From: Pseudomonadota bacterium
GTDB lineage: Bacteria > Pseudomonadota > Gammaproteobacteria > Burkholderiales > JABEVD01
Direction: 5' to 3'
DNA: 64,000 bases
Assembly (NCBI GenBank): GCA_021835845.1
Contig: JAKBJU010000003.1
Coordinates: 121,404-185,403 of the forward strand
How positions within the stretch are numbered: the stretch's first letter is position 1; the number at the start of each line of letters is the position of its first letter. The translations under genes and the position numbers were made by a program. The notes under the pieces were generated by a model. The model was given only the letters and a program-made list of their open reading frames with translations. It was not told the origin of the DNA and did no database searches. Below, piece after piece: positions 52,480-62,121 of this stretch.

Positions 52480-52827
52480 TCAGCGAGGACGATCTGCCGT
52501 TATTTCATACTGAGGGTGCGACAGGCGCCTCCTGCAATCGCCTGCAGCTCCCCGGGTCGTCGTGCGGCACAGCCAGGTTCCGTTCCTGATGCGCCATGCC
52601 AACACTTCCTCGAAATAGGTTTCCTCTTCACTGAAGCTTTCATCCTCTTCCATGACCGCACGGGTCAGGACGAACTGGTGGCGATAGAAACAGCATTGCA
52701 TCCTGCCGTCGTACCCCAGATACTTCACCGCCTGAGCTTCGGGATCCTCGAAACGTTCGAAACTGACCGGTACCGTGGACTGATCCAGGTATTCGGCGGG
52801 CAGGTATTCGTCCCAGGCGATGTGCAT
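52480..52827 (-). CDS. Hypothetical protein in the mod operon
   Basis: The 115-residue soluble product (AWDEYLPAEYLDQSTVPVSF; DGRMQCCFYRHQFVLTRAVM; EEETYFEEVLAWRIRNGTWL) has no recognised domain, with several Cys near the middle and the C-terminus. It lies 42 bp after the outer-membrane protein gene and 44 bp before the mop gene on the same strand, so it should be Mo-regulated with them. Confidence 0.6.
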   Translation of the reverse strand: MHIAWDEYLPAEYLDQSTVPVSFERFEDPEAQAVKYLGYDGRMQCCFYRHQFVLTRAVMEEDESFSEEETYFEEVLAWRIRNGTWLCRTTTRGAAGDCRRRLSHPQYEITADRPR

Positions 52828-52869
52828 TCTTGACCCGAACCGGTTGCTGAAGAATTGATTTCTTGAAAG

Positions 52870-53757
52870 CTAGAAAGCCACTCTCGCGGTCGTTACCCAG
52901 CCGCGGTTATAGGTGCTGAAGGCGGTCGCTGCCGCGTCCTGGTAGCCGACGCCGAGGATGAGCTTTGTTCTTCCTTCGAGCGGAATCCTGCCCAGAATGA
53001 CGCCGTAGGTCATGATCAGCTGATTTTTACCCGCAAGCGGCCCTGATTTCCAGTGGGTATAGCTCGCCTCGATTTCCGGCCAGAGCAGATTGGAAACATG
53101 CGCCTGAAGCGAGGTATTCCAGACAACGGGAAGACCGACCACATTCTGATTTGCATCCGGAATGCTGGCGCTGAGTGTGCTCTGTATGTCCATGCCCTGT
53201 TCACGCGACCCCCAGCCTTTCCCGACTGAAAGAGTGGGGGTGACGATCGTCTGGCCCGCAGTGAAGGGATGATTGCCTGTAGGCGTGCTCAGACCCAGAA
53301 AGCCGGTCACGATGTAATTGCCGTGTTCTTCATTTGCCGAACGAAAGCGGTATTTCACCAGGAAGGTTTCGTCTGCCCATCCGCGCGTCGTTGTCGTGGG
53401 GGTTTGCTGAACCAGATAGCCGGGCTGTCCAATGATCGTCTCCACATTTTCGGATGGAATGAGTTCCAGCCCTTTGCCGCCCCCGTAGTTTGTCAGCGTG
53501 GTGTTTCCGGCCTTGTATTGCCGGGTTTGATCGTAGCGATATTCCTCTTCAAGCCTTGGTGTAATGGTCACGAGCGGCGTCATCCAGTGGGGCTGCTCTT
53601 CTTGCGTCTTGTTGACGACAGCGAACCAGCCGCTGTCATTCGAACCATCCGAATTTTGCGATGAAGTTTCTGCACCCGATTCGGCAAACGCGCTGAAAGC
53701 GCATGAAAAGAGGGCGAGCCCGAGTGTCGGGGTAAGGCTTCTTGCAACCGTAAGCAT
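52870..53757 (-). CDS. Putative outer-membrane beta-barrel protein leading the mod operon
   Basis: The 295-residue product has a signal peptide (SLTPTLGLALFSCAFSAFA), amphipathic strand-like sequences across the mature part and ends in Phe (TTARVAF), the mark of an outer-membrane barrel. It resembles transporter/MetA-pathway-type barrels of unknown cargo. A ModE-box-like palindrome lies about 38 bp before the ATG, and mop-modABC follow on the same strand, so it may let molybdate or a Mo chelate through the outer membrane; that is inference. Confidence 0.7.
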   Translation of the reverse strand: MLTVARSLTPTLGLALFSCAFSAFAESGAETSSQNSDGSNDSGWFAVVNKTQEEQPHWMTPLVTITPRLEEEYRYDQTRQYKAGNTTLTNYGGGKGLELIPSENVETIIGQPGYLVQQTPTTTTRGWADETFLVKYRFRSANEEHGNYIVTGFLGLSTPTGNHPFTAGQTIVTPTLSVGKGWGSREQGMDIQSTLSASIPDANQNVVGLPVVWNTSLQAHVSNLLWPEIEASYTHWKSGPLAGKNQLIMTYGVILGRIPLEGRTKLILGVGYQDAAATAFSTYNRGWVTTARVAF

Positions 53758-53794
53758 GATATTCCCTTTATCAAAATGAGATGAAAGCATTTTT

Positions 53795-53818
53795 CGCTAG
53801 TAAGTCTGCTATATAGCG
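53795..53818. promoter_or_regulatory. Candidate ModE binding site (Mo-box)
   Basis: CGCTAGTAA-GTCTGC-TATATAGCG: the right half is a perfect ModE half-site (TATATAGCG) and the left half keeps CGCTA, with the 6-bp spacer known for ModE boxes (CGCTATATA-N6-TATATAGCG). It overlaps the likely promoter of the outer-membrane protein/mop/modABC operon. Confidence 0.6.
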
Positions 53819-53955
53819 GATGGCGAAACACTGCAATTGGCGTTGAGCAATAACGATGCCAGGAACTTATCTTGTTGAATGTGAATGAAAAGTATTTTTT
53901 CGCTTTGATTTTTCTTCGGGGTGGGTTGTCGGGTTTCCTACAGGGATTGTTGCAA

Positions 53956-53973
53956 AACAGCCTAACGGCTGTT
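53956..53973 (-). terminator. Terminator hairpin at the end of the nifV-fix operon
   Basis: AACAGCC (53956-53962) pairs perfectly with GGCTGTT (53967-53973) over a 4-nt loop. On the minus strand it is followed by TTTGC, and it overlaps the cytochrome c' stop codon. It is a modest intrinsic terminator for the long minus operon. Confidence 0.5.
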
Positions 53974-54456
53974 CAGTTTGAACCTGGCATGGCAGGCGAT
54001 GCATTGGGTGGTGACTCTGGAGAGCGAGGCGATGGCCATCCGGTAATCCCCGGTTTTGGCCGCTTTTCTTGCGTCCTGCGCAAACTGGTCTGCGGCCGCG
54101 TGCATGCCGAACCCGATTTTGTGCATGGATTCAGGCATGAATCCGGAAAGCGCGCGGTTATCCGTTAGGGGGTTCGGGCTTGCTTCTTTGTGCATTGCCA
54201 TGCCGGACATTCGGCAGGCTTCGGACGAAGACGCCCCGAGACCGATGCGGTCCTTGGCAATATCCGCAGCCTGATGGAACCGCCCTTTGGCAAGCGCCGC
54301 CTGAATTTCTGAAATGGCCGAGAGATGATCGCGCATGTTCATGAGGAACTGTTCGCGGATTTCAGGAGGGAGTGTTATCCCGGTTCGTGCGGGGGGAGCG
54401 CCGAAAGCTTCCAGTGCCATGAGGCCGAGCAGGAGGGACAGGGCAAGCCGTTTCAT
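53962..54456 (-). CDS. Cytochrome c'-like exported monoheme protein
   Basis: The 164-residue product has a signal peptide (KRLALSLLLGLMALEAFGA) and one heme site CIACH (152-156) close to the C-terminus, followed by ARFKLNSR, as in four-helix-bundle cytochromes c'. These bind NO or act as electron carriers in the periplasm. It is the last gene of the nifV-led operon, 7 bp after the chemoreceptor gene. A periplasmic cytochrome is not a usual nif gene. Confidence 0.85.
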   Translation of the reverse strand: MKRLALSLLLGLMALEAFGAPPARTGITLPPEIREQFLMNMRDHLSAISEIQAALAKGRFHQAADIAKDRIGLGASSSEACRMSGMAMHKEASPNPLTDNRALSGFMPESMHKIGFGMHAAADQFAQDARKAAKTGDYRMAIASLSRVTTQCIACHARFKLNSR

Positions 54457-54463
54457 GGCAATG

Positions 54464-55573
54464 CTATCGACGAAGCTGTTCCAGGTTTTCCGCGATTTCG
54501 CTGGCTGCATTTGCCTGTTGCTTGGCGCTTGATGCGATATCGGTGACGACCGACTGGATGGTCTCGATGTCGCGCACGATTTGTTCGAGCGAGGATTCCA
54601 CCTCGTGGGACAGCATCTCGCCTTTCTCGGCTTCGCTGCGCCCGTTCTCCATGACTTCGACGGCATGGCGGGTGCTGCTCTGGGTCGCTTCGATCATTTT
54701 CCCGATTTCGGTTGTGGCCGATGTGGTGCGCTCTGCGAGTTTCCGCACTTCGTCTGCGACGACGGCGAAGCCACGCCCCTGTTCTCCCGCCCTGGCTGCC
54801 TCGATGGCTGCGTTCAGAGCGAGCAGATTGGTCTGTTCTGCAATTTCCTTGATCACGCCGACGATGTTGCCGATTTCCTTGGATTGACCGCCCAGTTGCT
54901 CGATGGTTTCGGAGGCGGAGCGAACGATTTCGGCGACCTGGCGCATGCCGGCCAGGGCCTGCCGGACGATTTCCCTGCTGCTGCCGGCATTGCCGAGCAT
55001 GCTTGCGCCGAGATCGGATGCGGAAACCGTATTCCTGGCCACTTCGGATACCGAAGCGCTCATCTGTTCCATGGCCACTGCAATCTGGGCAATGCGTTCT
55101 TCGAGATAATTCCTGCGCTGTGTCGATTCCCGCTCGATTGCCTGTACCGTCTTGTCTGCGGTGATGTCTGTCCAGCAGGCCATGTAGCATAGCACTTCGT
55201 TCTGCTTGACCGAGTGCCAGATGGGATAGGTGCGGACAAGAAAGGTCACTTTCCCGATGGGAATCTCCGCATCGTGCATGCCTCCGGACGACAGTCCGGC
55301 CAGAATCTTTCTGATGCGGTCCGGGTCCTTGTGGAACTGGTGGATGGAATTGCCGAAAGCCAGGTTCACGTCCGTTCCCGTTGCGCGACTCAGGTCCCCA
55401 TGGTAGCGCTGCAATGCGCCGCGAGCGGCCTTGTTCATGTAGAAGATTCTGTTTTCGTGCCCGGTGTCGCATAGCATCACGATATTGTCGAGGCAGTCGA
55501 GAATTTGGGTGAGCTTGGCAATTTCACCATTTTTTTCCTGAAGTTCTGCGCGTAGCTTCGATGATGAGAACAT
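54464..55573 (-). CDS. Soluble PAS-domain methyl-accepting chemotaxis protein
   Basis: The 369-residue product has no membrane segment: an N-terminal coiled coil (1-25), a PAS domain (about 25-140; [28 protein letters not shown]) and an MCP signalling domain whose tip [20 protein letters not shown] and [18 protein letters not shown] are intact, with a short C-terminal methylation helix. PAS-MCPs commonly sense redox, FAD or heme-bound oxygen. The ATG at 55573 is used, since the longer open frame has no family similarity. It lies inside the nif/fix operon, between a TPR-like protein and cytochrome c'. Confidence 0.93.
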   Translation of the reverse strand: MFSSSKLRAELQEKNGEIAKLTQILDCLDNIVMLCDTGHENRIFYMNKAARGALQRYHGDLSRATGTDVNLAFGNSIHQFHKDPDRIRKILAGLSSGGMHDAEIPIGKVTFLVRTYPIWHSVKQNEVLCYMACWTDITADKTVQAIERESTQRRNYLEERIAQIAVAMEQMSASVSEVARNTVSASDLGASMLGNAGSSREIVRQALAGMRQVAEIVRSASETIEQLGGQSKEIGNIVGVIKEIAEQTNLLALNAAIEAARAGEQGRGFAVVADEVRKLAERTTSATTEIGKMIEATQSSTRHAVEVMENGRSEAEKGEMLSHEVESSLEQIVRDIETIQSVVTDIASSAKQQANAASEIAENLEQLRR

Positions 55574-55598
55574 ATTCAAATCCTGTCTGTATCTCTGT

Positions 55599-56060
55599 TC
55601 AATGGGCGCCTGCAGCGATTTCCCTGATGACGGATGCGCCCACGCTGTCCTTGGAATCCAGTTCGAAAAGTTTGTCGAGAATGCGCCTGCATCCGGATTC
55701 GTCCCCCCGGCGCAGCCTGATGAAGGCGAGCGCCTTGAGGCTGAAGAGGTAGAAGTGGGCGGCTTCATTCGACCAGTTTGCGGAATCGGCGTCGAGATGA
55801 TCCCAATCCGGATCGAATCCTCCCTGGCGGGCTGCTTCGATCAGGGATTCCCTTGCGATTTGCTCCGCATCGGCGAGCCGCTTCTTGTAGAAATAGAACT
55901 TGTACAGCGAGAAATGGACGGCGAGGCTCCCGGGCGCCATTTTCTTTGCCTCGAGGAGCTTCGCTTCGGCAGTTTCAGTTTCGCCATAGTGCCCCATTGC
56001 ATCGAGAATCAACTCGGCAATGCCGGCGGGCGCTGCGCCGCCGTACAGCTCAAGAGTCAT
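55599..56060 (-). CDS. TPR-like helical protein of the nif/fix operon
   Basis: The 153-residue product is all helical with a TPR-like repeat ([40 protein letters not shown]) and a second set of helices. It overlaps the preceding gene by 4 bp (ATGA). Such small helical proteins occur in diazotroph operons with unknown roles. The ATG at 56060 is chosen at this junction. Confidence 0.7.
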   Translation of the reverse strand: MTLELYGGAAPAGIAELILDAMGHYGETETAEAKLLEAKKMAPGSLAVHFSLYKFYFYKKRLADAEQIARESLIEAARQGGFDPDWDHLDADSANWSNEAAHFYLFSLKALAFIRLRRGDESGCRRILDKLFELDSKDSVGASVIREIAAGAH

Positions 56061-56623
56061 ACCGGCCTGTTTTCCGGAATGCGTACCGGTCCCATCGCGG
56101 CCAGCCCTTCCGCGAAAGTGATGTTCCTGAATTTTCCGCTGAAATTGGCTGCGGCCTCTGCGACGGCATCGATTTTTTCTCCCGAACCCAGGCGCTTGAT
56201 GTCGCCGCGGTCGAGGTTGAGGCATTCGAGCAGTTCGTTCCAGACGGTCGCTTCATCCAGGGGCAGGACATGAAATCCGATTCCTCCCAGCTCGATATGA
56301 TATTTCTCTGAAATGTCGATGTTCCCGGCGAAGACGAAATACTTGCCATTGGCATCGAGATAGGGTTTCAGGGCTTCGACGATCAGTTCGAGATGGGCAA
56401 GGGAATCGACATGGCAGCCCATGAAGCGGATTTTTTCGGAATCAGTCCAGAGGATGACCTGATCCGCCATGATTTCAGGCGGCCTTGCTTCGTCAGCGAA
56501 CTTGGCCGCTTCCTTCAGAACCAGATTGCCGCGAAATCCGAAGGTGCCGGATTTTCCGGTCTTGCCGGAAAAGACCGGAGAGAGAAGCTTCTTTTCCTGC
56601 TCGAGTTTTTCTATGACTGTCAT
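56057..56623 (-). CDS. Conserved-looking unknown protein of the nif/fix operon
   Basis: The 188-residue soluble product (SGTFGFRGNLVLKEAAKFAD; DSEKIRFMGCHVDSLAHLEL; GNIDISEKYHIELGGIGFHV) mixes strands and helices and has no recognised catalytic motif. It is coupled by a 4-bp overlap to the TPR-like gene and lies 22 bp after the ferredoxin gene, so it likely acts with them. The function is unknown. Confidence 0.65.
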   Translation of the reverse strand: MTVIEKLEQEKKLLSPVFSGKTGKSGTFGFRGNLVLKEAAKFADEARPPEIMADQVILWTDSEKIRFMGCHVDSLAHLELIVEALKPYLDANGKYFVFAGNIDISEKYHIELGGIGFHVLPLDEATVWNELLECLNLDRGDIKRLGSGEKIDAVAEAAANFSGKFRNITFAEGLAAMGPVRIPENRPV

Positions 56624-56645
56624 GATGCCTTTTCCTAGTTAATGA

Positions 56646-56972
56646 TTAATTCCAGATTTCCGTCGGTGCGAGGAGCCTTTCCACGGGGGTGTCGCCCAGA
56701 AGATGCTGGTCGAAAATTTCGGCTATGTCCGATTTCTCCACCCGGACGTAGAGAGTGCCTTCCGGGTAGACGAGCACATTGGGCCCTATGTCGCACGGGC
56801 CGATGCATCCCGTATAGGACACCGCGATTTGATCGAACAGATTGCGCTTTTGCAATTCCTGCCAGAATGCCTGCAGCAGTTCGCTGCCGCCATTCTGGAC
56901 GCATGAGCCTTTGGGATGCCCGGGGGGGCGGCTCTGGCTGCAGACGAATACATGTTTCCTGGGTTTTGGCAT
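56646..56972 (-). CDS. Thioredoxin-like [2Fe-2S] ferredoxin
   Basis: The 108-residue product has the four-cysteine arrangement of thioredoxin-like [2Fe-2S] proteins: Cys11 (FVCSQ), Cys24 (KGSCVQNGG), Cys56 and Cys60 (YTGCIGPCDIGPN). Relatives of this Shethna/NuoE-like fold occur in nif regions, where they may protect nitrogenase or carry electrons. It starts 56 bp after the ferritin-like gene. Confidence 0.88.
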   Translation of the reverse strand: MPKPRKHVFVCSQSRPPGHPKGSCVQNGGSELLQAFWQELQKRNLFDQIAVSYTGCIGPCDIGPNVLVYPEGTLYVRVEKSDIAEIFDQHLLGDTPVERLLAPTEIWN

Positions 56973-57028
56973 GACTGTTTCCTCAATTATTTTTAAAATA
57001 TTTGGCGCGCTGGTGGTCGCAGGCGTGA

Positions 57029-57496
57029 TTATTCATCCCGACGATCCTCGTATCTGGCGACCCATTTTTCCAGTTCGCACACATGCTCGGCTTCCTCGTC
57101 GGCGAATTCGAGTGCCATGGCCCTGACCTCTGGGTCGCGGGTGTTTTCTGCGATATGGGCATAGAAAGCTTGGCCGCGACGTTCCCCGTCGAGGGCGATT
57201 TCGAGCGCATGTCTCATATCAATCATGGTGTCGACGCCGATCCAGTCGAACTGCTCGGGGCTGATGCCATCAGGCCATACATAGTCTTTCGTGGACAGGG
57301 CCGGCAACTGGTGAAAACCTCCCCTAGCCATCGCTTGGGCCAGATGCTTGCGGGAGAAGGCAGCCATTTTTCGGAAAAACGTTTCCATCTCCAGGTTGCT
57401 GCCGGCGCGCATGCTTTCGGCCAGTTCTTCATGGCGCCGGGCAGCCTCGCGTTCAAGTTCGACAGCATGGGCGAGGAATAGGTTGATATCTTCCAT
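57029..57496 (-). CDS. Ferritin-like/rubrerythrin-type diiron protein
   Basis: The 155-residue product is a four-helix ferritin-like protein with the Glu/His pattern of a diiron site (EREAARRHEELAESM; MRHALEIALDGERRGQAFYA; ADEEAEHVCELEKW). It lacks a rubredoxin domain. The known members next to fixX reduce peroxide or handle iron, consistent with protecting nitrogen fixation from oxygen damage. It starts 8 bp after the end of fixX. Confidence 0.87.
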   Translation of the reverse strand: MEDINLFLAHAVELEREAARRHEELAESMRAGSNLEMETFFRKMAAFSRKHLAQAMARGGFHQLPALSTKDYVWPDGISPEQFDWIGVDTMIDMRHALEIALDGERRGQAFYAHIAENTRDPEVRAMALEFADEEAEHVCELEKWVARYEDRRDE

Positions 57497-57504
57497 GAAT
57501 GCGC

Positions 57505-57792
57505 TCAACCGAATTTGAACAGGATGCCGTAGCCGCCGCGGGGGTATTCCCAATCGACGTTGCGATGCTCGGAACAGATGATGCGGCAGGTTCCACATTC
57601 CAGGCAGCCGTCGGTAATCAGCACGATTTTTCCGTTCCCCTCTTCCGTGTAGCAGCCGGCAGGACAGCACACCGTGCAGGCCATGCTCTTGCAGTCGTTC
57701 TGGCAAATATCGGGATTTTTGATGCTGATATGGGGATGCCCGGCATCGACCTTGTACCGGTTCTGGAACAGTTTGTTTTCGACCTTGATCAT
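57505..57792 (-). CDS. fixX: Ferredoxin-like protein FixX
   Basis: The 95-residue product accepts electrons from FixC. It has the cluster cysteines [20 protein letters not shown] (as the family motif) and a second set [11 protein letters not shown]. The ATG at 57792 overlaps the fixC stop region by 4 bp. It is the electron outlet of the FixABCX complex to ferredoxin or flavodoxin for nitrogenase. Confidence 0.95.
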   Translation of the reverse strand: MIKVENKLFQNRYKVDAGHPHISIKNPDICQNDCKSMACTVCCPAGCYTEEGNGKIVLITDGCLECGTCRIICSEHRNVDWEYPRGGYGILFKFG

Positions 57793-59084
57793 TCGAAAGC
57801 CCTCCACATTTTGAATGCATCGCCCATGAGCCCGAACAGCGATCGCTTGCCGACGAAATTGCGCCTGATTTCGCGCTCCTTGGTTTTCTTGTCTACCCCA
57901 TCCACGGTCAGCATGGAATGCGCGGCTTTATTGATGAGCTCCGGATAGGTCGTGAAAAACTGCGGGCTCTTGTGCAGTATTCCGGGCATTTCCTTGTATT
58001 TTTTCAGATCCTTCATCAGGAAACTCTCGTCGAGCTTTTCCCGGTAAAGGGCGAGATTCGCCTCGGTCATGAATTTACCCTGCTCTTTCAGGGCGATCAC
58101 GGTTTCCGCGGCGAGCCTGCCGGACGTCATGGCAAGATTCGATCCTTCACGGTGAACGGCATTGACGAACATGGCGGCGTCTCCCACCATCAGCCATCCG
58201 TCTCCGTAGATCTTCGGGATCGCCTTGTATCCCCCTTCGGGAATCAGGTGTCCGGTGTATTCCTTCATCTCGCCTCCTGCGATCAGCGGCTTGATGGCAG
58301 GATGCGCCTTCATTTCTTCGAGCAGCGCATAGGGCGTGGTCTTCTGCTGCTTGAAGTCCGACAGCATGCACCCCACACCCAGGGTGATCGATTCCTTGTT
58401 GGTATAGAGAAATCCCGTTCCCATCATGCCTTTCGTGATCTTCCCCACCATTTCGATCACCACGCCCTCGTCTTCGCCGATGTTGAAGCGGGACTCGATG
58501 GTTTCCTGGGGAAGGAAATGGATTTCCTTCACCGCGAGCGCGACATCCTTGGCATCGAGTTCGGGATGAAACCCTGCCTTCTTGGCCAGAAGCGAATTGA
58601 CGCCGTCTGCCAGGATCACGATGTCGGCGTAAATCGCCCCGCCCTCCCGGTCGGCCTGGACACCGATCACCCGGTTGCCATCCAGGATCAGGTCGCTGAT
58701 GGTGGTCTCGCAAATCAGCAGAGCACCGGCATCCTGCACCTTTTTCGAGAACCACTTGTCGAACTGGGCGCGGATGATGGTATAGCGGTTGTAGGGTTCC
58801 CGGTTGAATTCGGCAGAGCGGTAGGTGCTGCCGACATAGGACTCGTCGTCCAGAACCCACATCCGCTGCTCGACGATATGGCGCTCAAGCGGGGCGTCAT
58901 CCCTGAAATCCGGAATGATGCGCTCCAGCGCGTCGGAATACAGGATCGCGCCCTGCACGTTCTTGGATCCCGGATATTCCCCGCGCTCGATCTGCAGCAC
59001 CTTGAGTCCGGCTTTTGCCAGGGTATAGGCTGCCGCGTTCCCGGAAGGGCCGGCTCCGACCACGATTGCGTCAAATTTCTCCAT
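57789..59084 (-). CDS. fixC: Electron-transfer flavoprotein-quinone oxidoreductase FixC
   Basis: The 431-residue product has an N-terminal FAD-binding Rossmann motif ([20 protein letters not shown]), the family [27 protein letters not shown] (as two adjoining parts) and quinone-reductase-type C-terminus. It takes electrons from FixAB and divides them by bifurcation between quinone and FixX. It overlaps fixX by 4 bp. Confidence 0.96.
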   Translation of the reverse strand: MEKFDAIVVGAGPSGNAAAYTLAKAGLKVLQIERGEYPGSKNVQGAILYSDALERIIPDFRDDAPLERHIVEQRMWVLDDESYVGSTYRSAEFNREPYNRYTIIRAQFDKWFSKKVQDAGALLICETTISDLILDGNRVIGVQADREGGAIYADIVILADGVNSLLAKKAGFHPELDAKDVALAVKEIHFLPQETIESRFNIGEDEGVVIEMVGKITKGMMGTGFLYTNKESITLGVGCMLSDFKQQKTTPYALLEEMKAHPAIKPLIAGGEMKEYTGHLIPEGGYKAIPKIYGDGWLMVGDAAMFVNAVHREGSNLAMTSGRLAAETVIALKEQGKFMTEANLALYREKLDESFLMKDLKKYKEMPGILHKSPQFFTTYPELINKAAHSMLTVDGVDKKTKEREIRRNFVGKRSLFGLMGDAFKMWRAFE

Positions 59085-59093
59085 GTCAGCTCC

Positions 59094-60182
59094 TTAGCCA
59101 GCCATCCTGGCCGTCGATAAATGTTGCCGGAATGCCTCGGTGAGCGCCGGCAAAATGACCATCGCATTGCCGACGATGCCGTAGGTTGCGAAATCGAAAA
59201 TGGGGGCGTTCGGGTCCGAGTTGATTGCGATGATCACATCGGAATCCTCCATGCCGACCCGGTGCTGGATGGCCCCGGAAATGCCGGCTGCGATGTAGAG
59301 CTTGGGCCTGACGGTCTTGCCCGATTGGCCGACCTGGCGGTCCGCTTCCACCCAGCCCGCCTGAACGATCGGGCGCGTGGCGCCCACTTCGGCGCCGAGC
59401 ACTTTGGCGAGGTCCCATATCAGCTGGAAATTTTCCGGCTTCTTCATTCCCCGGCCCCCGGAAACGATGATGTCGGCAAATGCGAGCTGCGGCTTGCCCT
59501 GCAGGTTGTCCGGGATGTATTCGAGCACCTTGGTGATGATGGATTCTTCGACCATGCCCAGGGAATGTTCGATGATCCGTCCGGTCCGGTTGCCGTCCTT
59601 TTCCGGCATGGCCATCACCCTCGGCCGGACGGTTGCCATCTGCGGCCTGTAGTTGAGCGTGACGATGGTGCAAAGCAGGCTTCCCCCGAAGGTCGGTCGG
59701 GTTGCGGCGAGGCTGCGGTTTTCCATGTCGATGGCAAGTTCGGTGCAGTCCGCAGTGAGTCCCGTCTTCAGGGTGGTCGCGACGCTTCCTGCCAGATCCC
59801 TGCCCAGGGTCGTGGCACCGATCAGCAGGATCTCGGGCTGGTAGCTGTTGACGAGGTCGGTCAATCCCTTGGTGTAGGGTTCGTTCCTGTAGTCCTTCAG
59901 CAGCTCGTCTTCCATCAGGTAGCAAAGATCCGCGCCGTAGTGGATCGCTTCGCTGCAGAATTGGCGCGACTCAGGACCCGGCGTACCCATCACGATTCCG
60001 GCGAGCTCGACCCCGAGCCTGTCGGCAAGCTTGCGGCCTTCGCCCATCAGTTCCCACGAAACGGGATGCACCTGTCCCCGCTCGTGTTCGACGAATACCC
60101 ATACGCCCTTGTAGGCGGCAAGTTTCGGGTCGAGTTCGACCTTTCTTCTTGCCGGTTTTCTGGGTTCGTTATCTTCGCTCAT
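59094..60182 (-). CDS. fixB: Electron-transfer flavoprotein alpha subunit FixB
   Basis: The 362-residue product is the FAD-carrying ETF-alpha type: a short N-terminal extension rich in basic residues ([20 protein letters not shown]), a nucleotide-binding domain and the C-terminal FAD-binding segments [31 protein letters not shown] ([20 protein letters not shown]) and [11 protein letters not shown]. It lies 21 bp after fixA and 9 bp before fixC. Confidence 0.96.
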   Translation of the reverse strand: MSEDNEPRKPARRKVELDPKLAAYKGVWVFVEHERGQVHPVSWELMGEGRKLADRLGVELAGIVMGTPGPESRQFCSEAIHYGADLCYLMEDELLKDYRNEPYTKGLTDLVNSYQPEILLIGATTLGRDLAGSVATTLKTGLTADCTELAIDMENRSLAATRPTFGGSLLCTIVTLNYRPQMATVRPRVMAMPEKDGNRTGRIIEHSLGMVEESIITKVLEYIPDNLQGKPQLAFADIIVSGGRGMKKPENFQLIWDLAKVLGAEVGATRPIVQAGWVEADRQVGQSGKTVRPKLYIAAGISGAIQHRVGMEDSDVIIAINSDPNAPIFDFATYGIVGNAMVILPALTEAFRQHLSTARMAG

Positions 60183-60203
60183 GGCATTTCCTTTGCAATG
60201 GAA

Positions 60204-61049
60204 TCAGGGGGCATTCTTTGCGATGTCCCGCACGAGATTCGGTTTTTTGGTGAAAAGCTTGGCAAGCAGCGTGACGGCGAGATCTTTGGGCTGATTGCTT
60301 TCCGTGTCGATGATTTCCGCCTTCACCGATTTGGGCGTTGGGGCGAAAACCTTGCTCACGATGGTGGGGGAACCCTTGAGGCCGATTTTCGTCAGATCTT
60401 CGATGCCGGCCTTTTCCTTGTCCCAGGTTTTCAGCGGATAGCGCGCTGCGCGGAACATGTTGCTCATGGTGGCAAAGCGCATCTCGTTCGTTCCTTCCAG
60501 CACCGTGACGAGGCAGGGCAGCCTGGTTTTCAGCACCTGAACGCCGCCTTCGGCGCGCCGCTCAACGGTGATCGTCCTGTTTTCCAGGTCGACTTCCCTC
60601 ACTTTCGAGACATAGGTGAGAAGCTGCATGTCGAGGCGCTTGGCGATGCCCGGGCCGACCTGCGCGGTGTCCCCGTCTATGGTTTGCTTGCCTGCGAAAA
60701 TCATGTCGATCGGAATGTCCTTTTCGATCTGGCTGATGGCCGAGGCGAGCGCATAGCTGGTGGCGAGCGTATCCGAGCCTGCAAAAGCCCTGTCGGTGAC
60801 CAGGATCGCATCGTCAGCGCCGAAGGAAATGGCTTTCCTCAGGGCGGCCTCGGCCTGCGGCGGTCCCATGGAAAGCACCGTCACACGCCCGCCGTACTGG
60901 TCCTTGATGCGCAGCGCCTCTTCCAGGGAATAAAGATCGTAGGGATTGACGATGGCCGGCACGCCCTGGCGCATGATGGTGTTGGTCACGGGATGGACGC
61001 GGATTTGAGCGCTGTCCGGTACCTGCTTGATGCAAACGACGATATGCAT
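60204..61049 (-). CDS. fixA: Electron-transfer flavoprotein beta subunit FixA
   Basis: The 281-residue product is the bifurcating ETF-beta: VCIKQVPDSAQIRVHPVTN at the start, IFAGKQTIDGDTAQVGPGIA for AMP/FAD binding and a typical VTVLEGTNEMRFATMSNMFRA stretch. With FixB it oxidises NADH and, through FixCX, lowers electrons to the ferredoxin potential for nitrogenase. It starts 11 bp after nifW. Confidence 0.97.
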   Translation of the reverse strand: MHIVVCIKQVPDSAQIRVHPVTNTIMRQGVPAIVNPYDLYSLEEALRIKDQYGGRVTVLSMGPPQAEAALRKAISFGADDAILVTDRAFAGSDTLATSYALASAISQIEKDIPIDMIFAGKQTIDGDTAQVGPGIAKRLDMQLLTYVSKVREVDLENRTITVERRAEGGVQVLKTRLPCLVTVLEGTNEMRFATMSNMFRAARYPLKTWDKEKAGIEDLTKIGLKGSPTIVSKVFAPTPKSVKAEIIDTESNQPKDLAVTLLAKLFTKKPNLVRDIAKNAP

Positions 61050-61060
61050 TTCGAACTCCT

Positions 61061-61396
61061 CTAGAGGCGCTGCTGAGAAGGCAGGGTGCTTCTCAGCGAA
61101 TCCAGCCCGATGCTTTTCCCGTCCTGGTCCTGGAATACCTTGAATACCTTTTCCTGCGCAGGCGTGGACCTGACGAAGTCGCCATAGGCGCGAATCAAAA
61201 GATCCCTGCAGATGCTTCGCAGCGGTTCGTCGCCTATATTTTCCGTCCCAGGAGTCGCGCGCAGGTACTGGTTGAAGCGCTTCAGTATGTGCAGACGGTT
61301 GACGTTGACTACGGCCTGGTCATACTCGATCGAGAAGAAATCGAGAAATTCCTCTGCCGAGGAAAGATTGCCCATTTGCTGTGACAGGGTGTTCAT
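61061..61396 (-). CDS. nifW: Nitrogenase-protective protein NifW
   Basis: The 111-residue helical product matches NifW (LSSAEEFLDFFSIEYDQAVV; NVNRLHILKRFNQYL; AYGDFVRSTPAQEKVFKVFQ). NifW helps mature or protects the MoFe protein from oxygen. It lies between cysE and fixA in the minus operon. Confidence 0.95.
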   Translation of the reverse strand: MNTLSQQMGNLSSAEEFLDFFSIEYDQAVVNVNRLHILKRFNQYLRATPGTENIGDEPLRSICRDLLIRAYGDFVRSTPAQEKVFKVFQDQDGKSIGLDSLRSTLPSQQRL

Positions 61397-61406
61397 TGCG
61401 TTCCTT

Positions 61407-62120
61407 TCAGTGAAGTTTTTCCGGGCGATTGTCGCCGTAGAGGCTGGAATTCATGACTGCATCGATTTTCCCGAGATCGGCGACCTGTTTTTCCAGCGCA
61501 TCTATCCGATCCAGCAGGCAGGAAATCGCCTTTCCGACAGGGTCGGGCATCAGGTGATGGTCGAGGTCTATGCCGTTCTTGTCGATCTGGCGGCGGCTTA
61601 CGGGCAGCACGACTTTTCCGGGAATCCCGACCACGGTCATGTTGCAGGGTACGTCCTGAATCACCACCGAATTGGCTCCAATCCGGGCGCGGCTGCCGAC
61701 GGTGATGGGGCCGAGGATTTTTGCGCCGGCTCCCACCACCACGCCGTCTTCCAGAGTCGGGTGGCGTCTGCCGGGATTCCATGAGGTGCCGCCCAGAGTC
61801 ACGCCGTGGTAGAGCGTCACTTCGTTTCCTATGATCGCAGTTTCCCCGATCACCACGCTGCAGCCATGATCGATGAAGAAATGCCTTCCTATGGCGGCTC
61901 CGGGATGGATGTCGATCTGGGTGAGCATGCGCCCCATGAAGCTCAGGAATCTCGCCATGTAGCGCCAGTTCCTTTCCCACAGGGCATGCGCGATTCTATG
62001 GATCATCACGGCATGCACGCCGGGATAAGTGGTCATGACTTCCCATTTGGTCCTCGCTGCGGGGTCGCGCTGGAATACGCAGGCGATGTCTTCATTCAGA
62101 TGCTTGAAAAAATCGATCAT
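61407..62120 (-). CDS. cysE: Serine O-acetyltransferase (NifP/CysE type)
   Basis: The 237-residue product has the N-terminal helical domain ([20 protein letters not shown]) and left-handed beta-helix hexapeptide repeats ([59 protein letters not shown]) of short CysE enzymes. It makes O-acetylserine for cysteine, which supplies sulfur for the Fe-S clusters. Copies dedicated to nitrogen fixation are called NifP; its place between nifV and nifW supports that. It is 1 bp from nifV. Confidence 0.94.
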   Translation of the reverse strand: MIDFFKHLNEDIACVFQRDPAARTKWEVMTTYPGVHAVMIHRIAHALWERNWRYMARFLSFMGRMLTQIDIHPGAAIGRHFFIDHGCSVVIGETAIIGNEVTLYHGVTLGGTSWNPGRRHPTLEDGVVVGAGAKILGPITVGSRARIGANSVVIQDVPCNMTVVGIPGKVVLPVSRRQIDKNGIDLDHHLMPDPVGKAISCLLDRIDALEKQVADLGKIDAVMNSSLYGDNRPEKLH

Positions 62121-62121
62121 G

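Noticed and set aside
59121..61064. 647-codon plus-strand open frame across fixB and fixA
   Set aside because: It is the antisense shadow of two well conserved genes and has no domain of its own.
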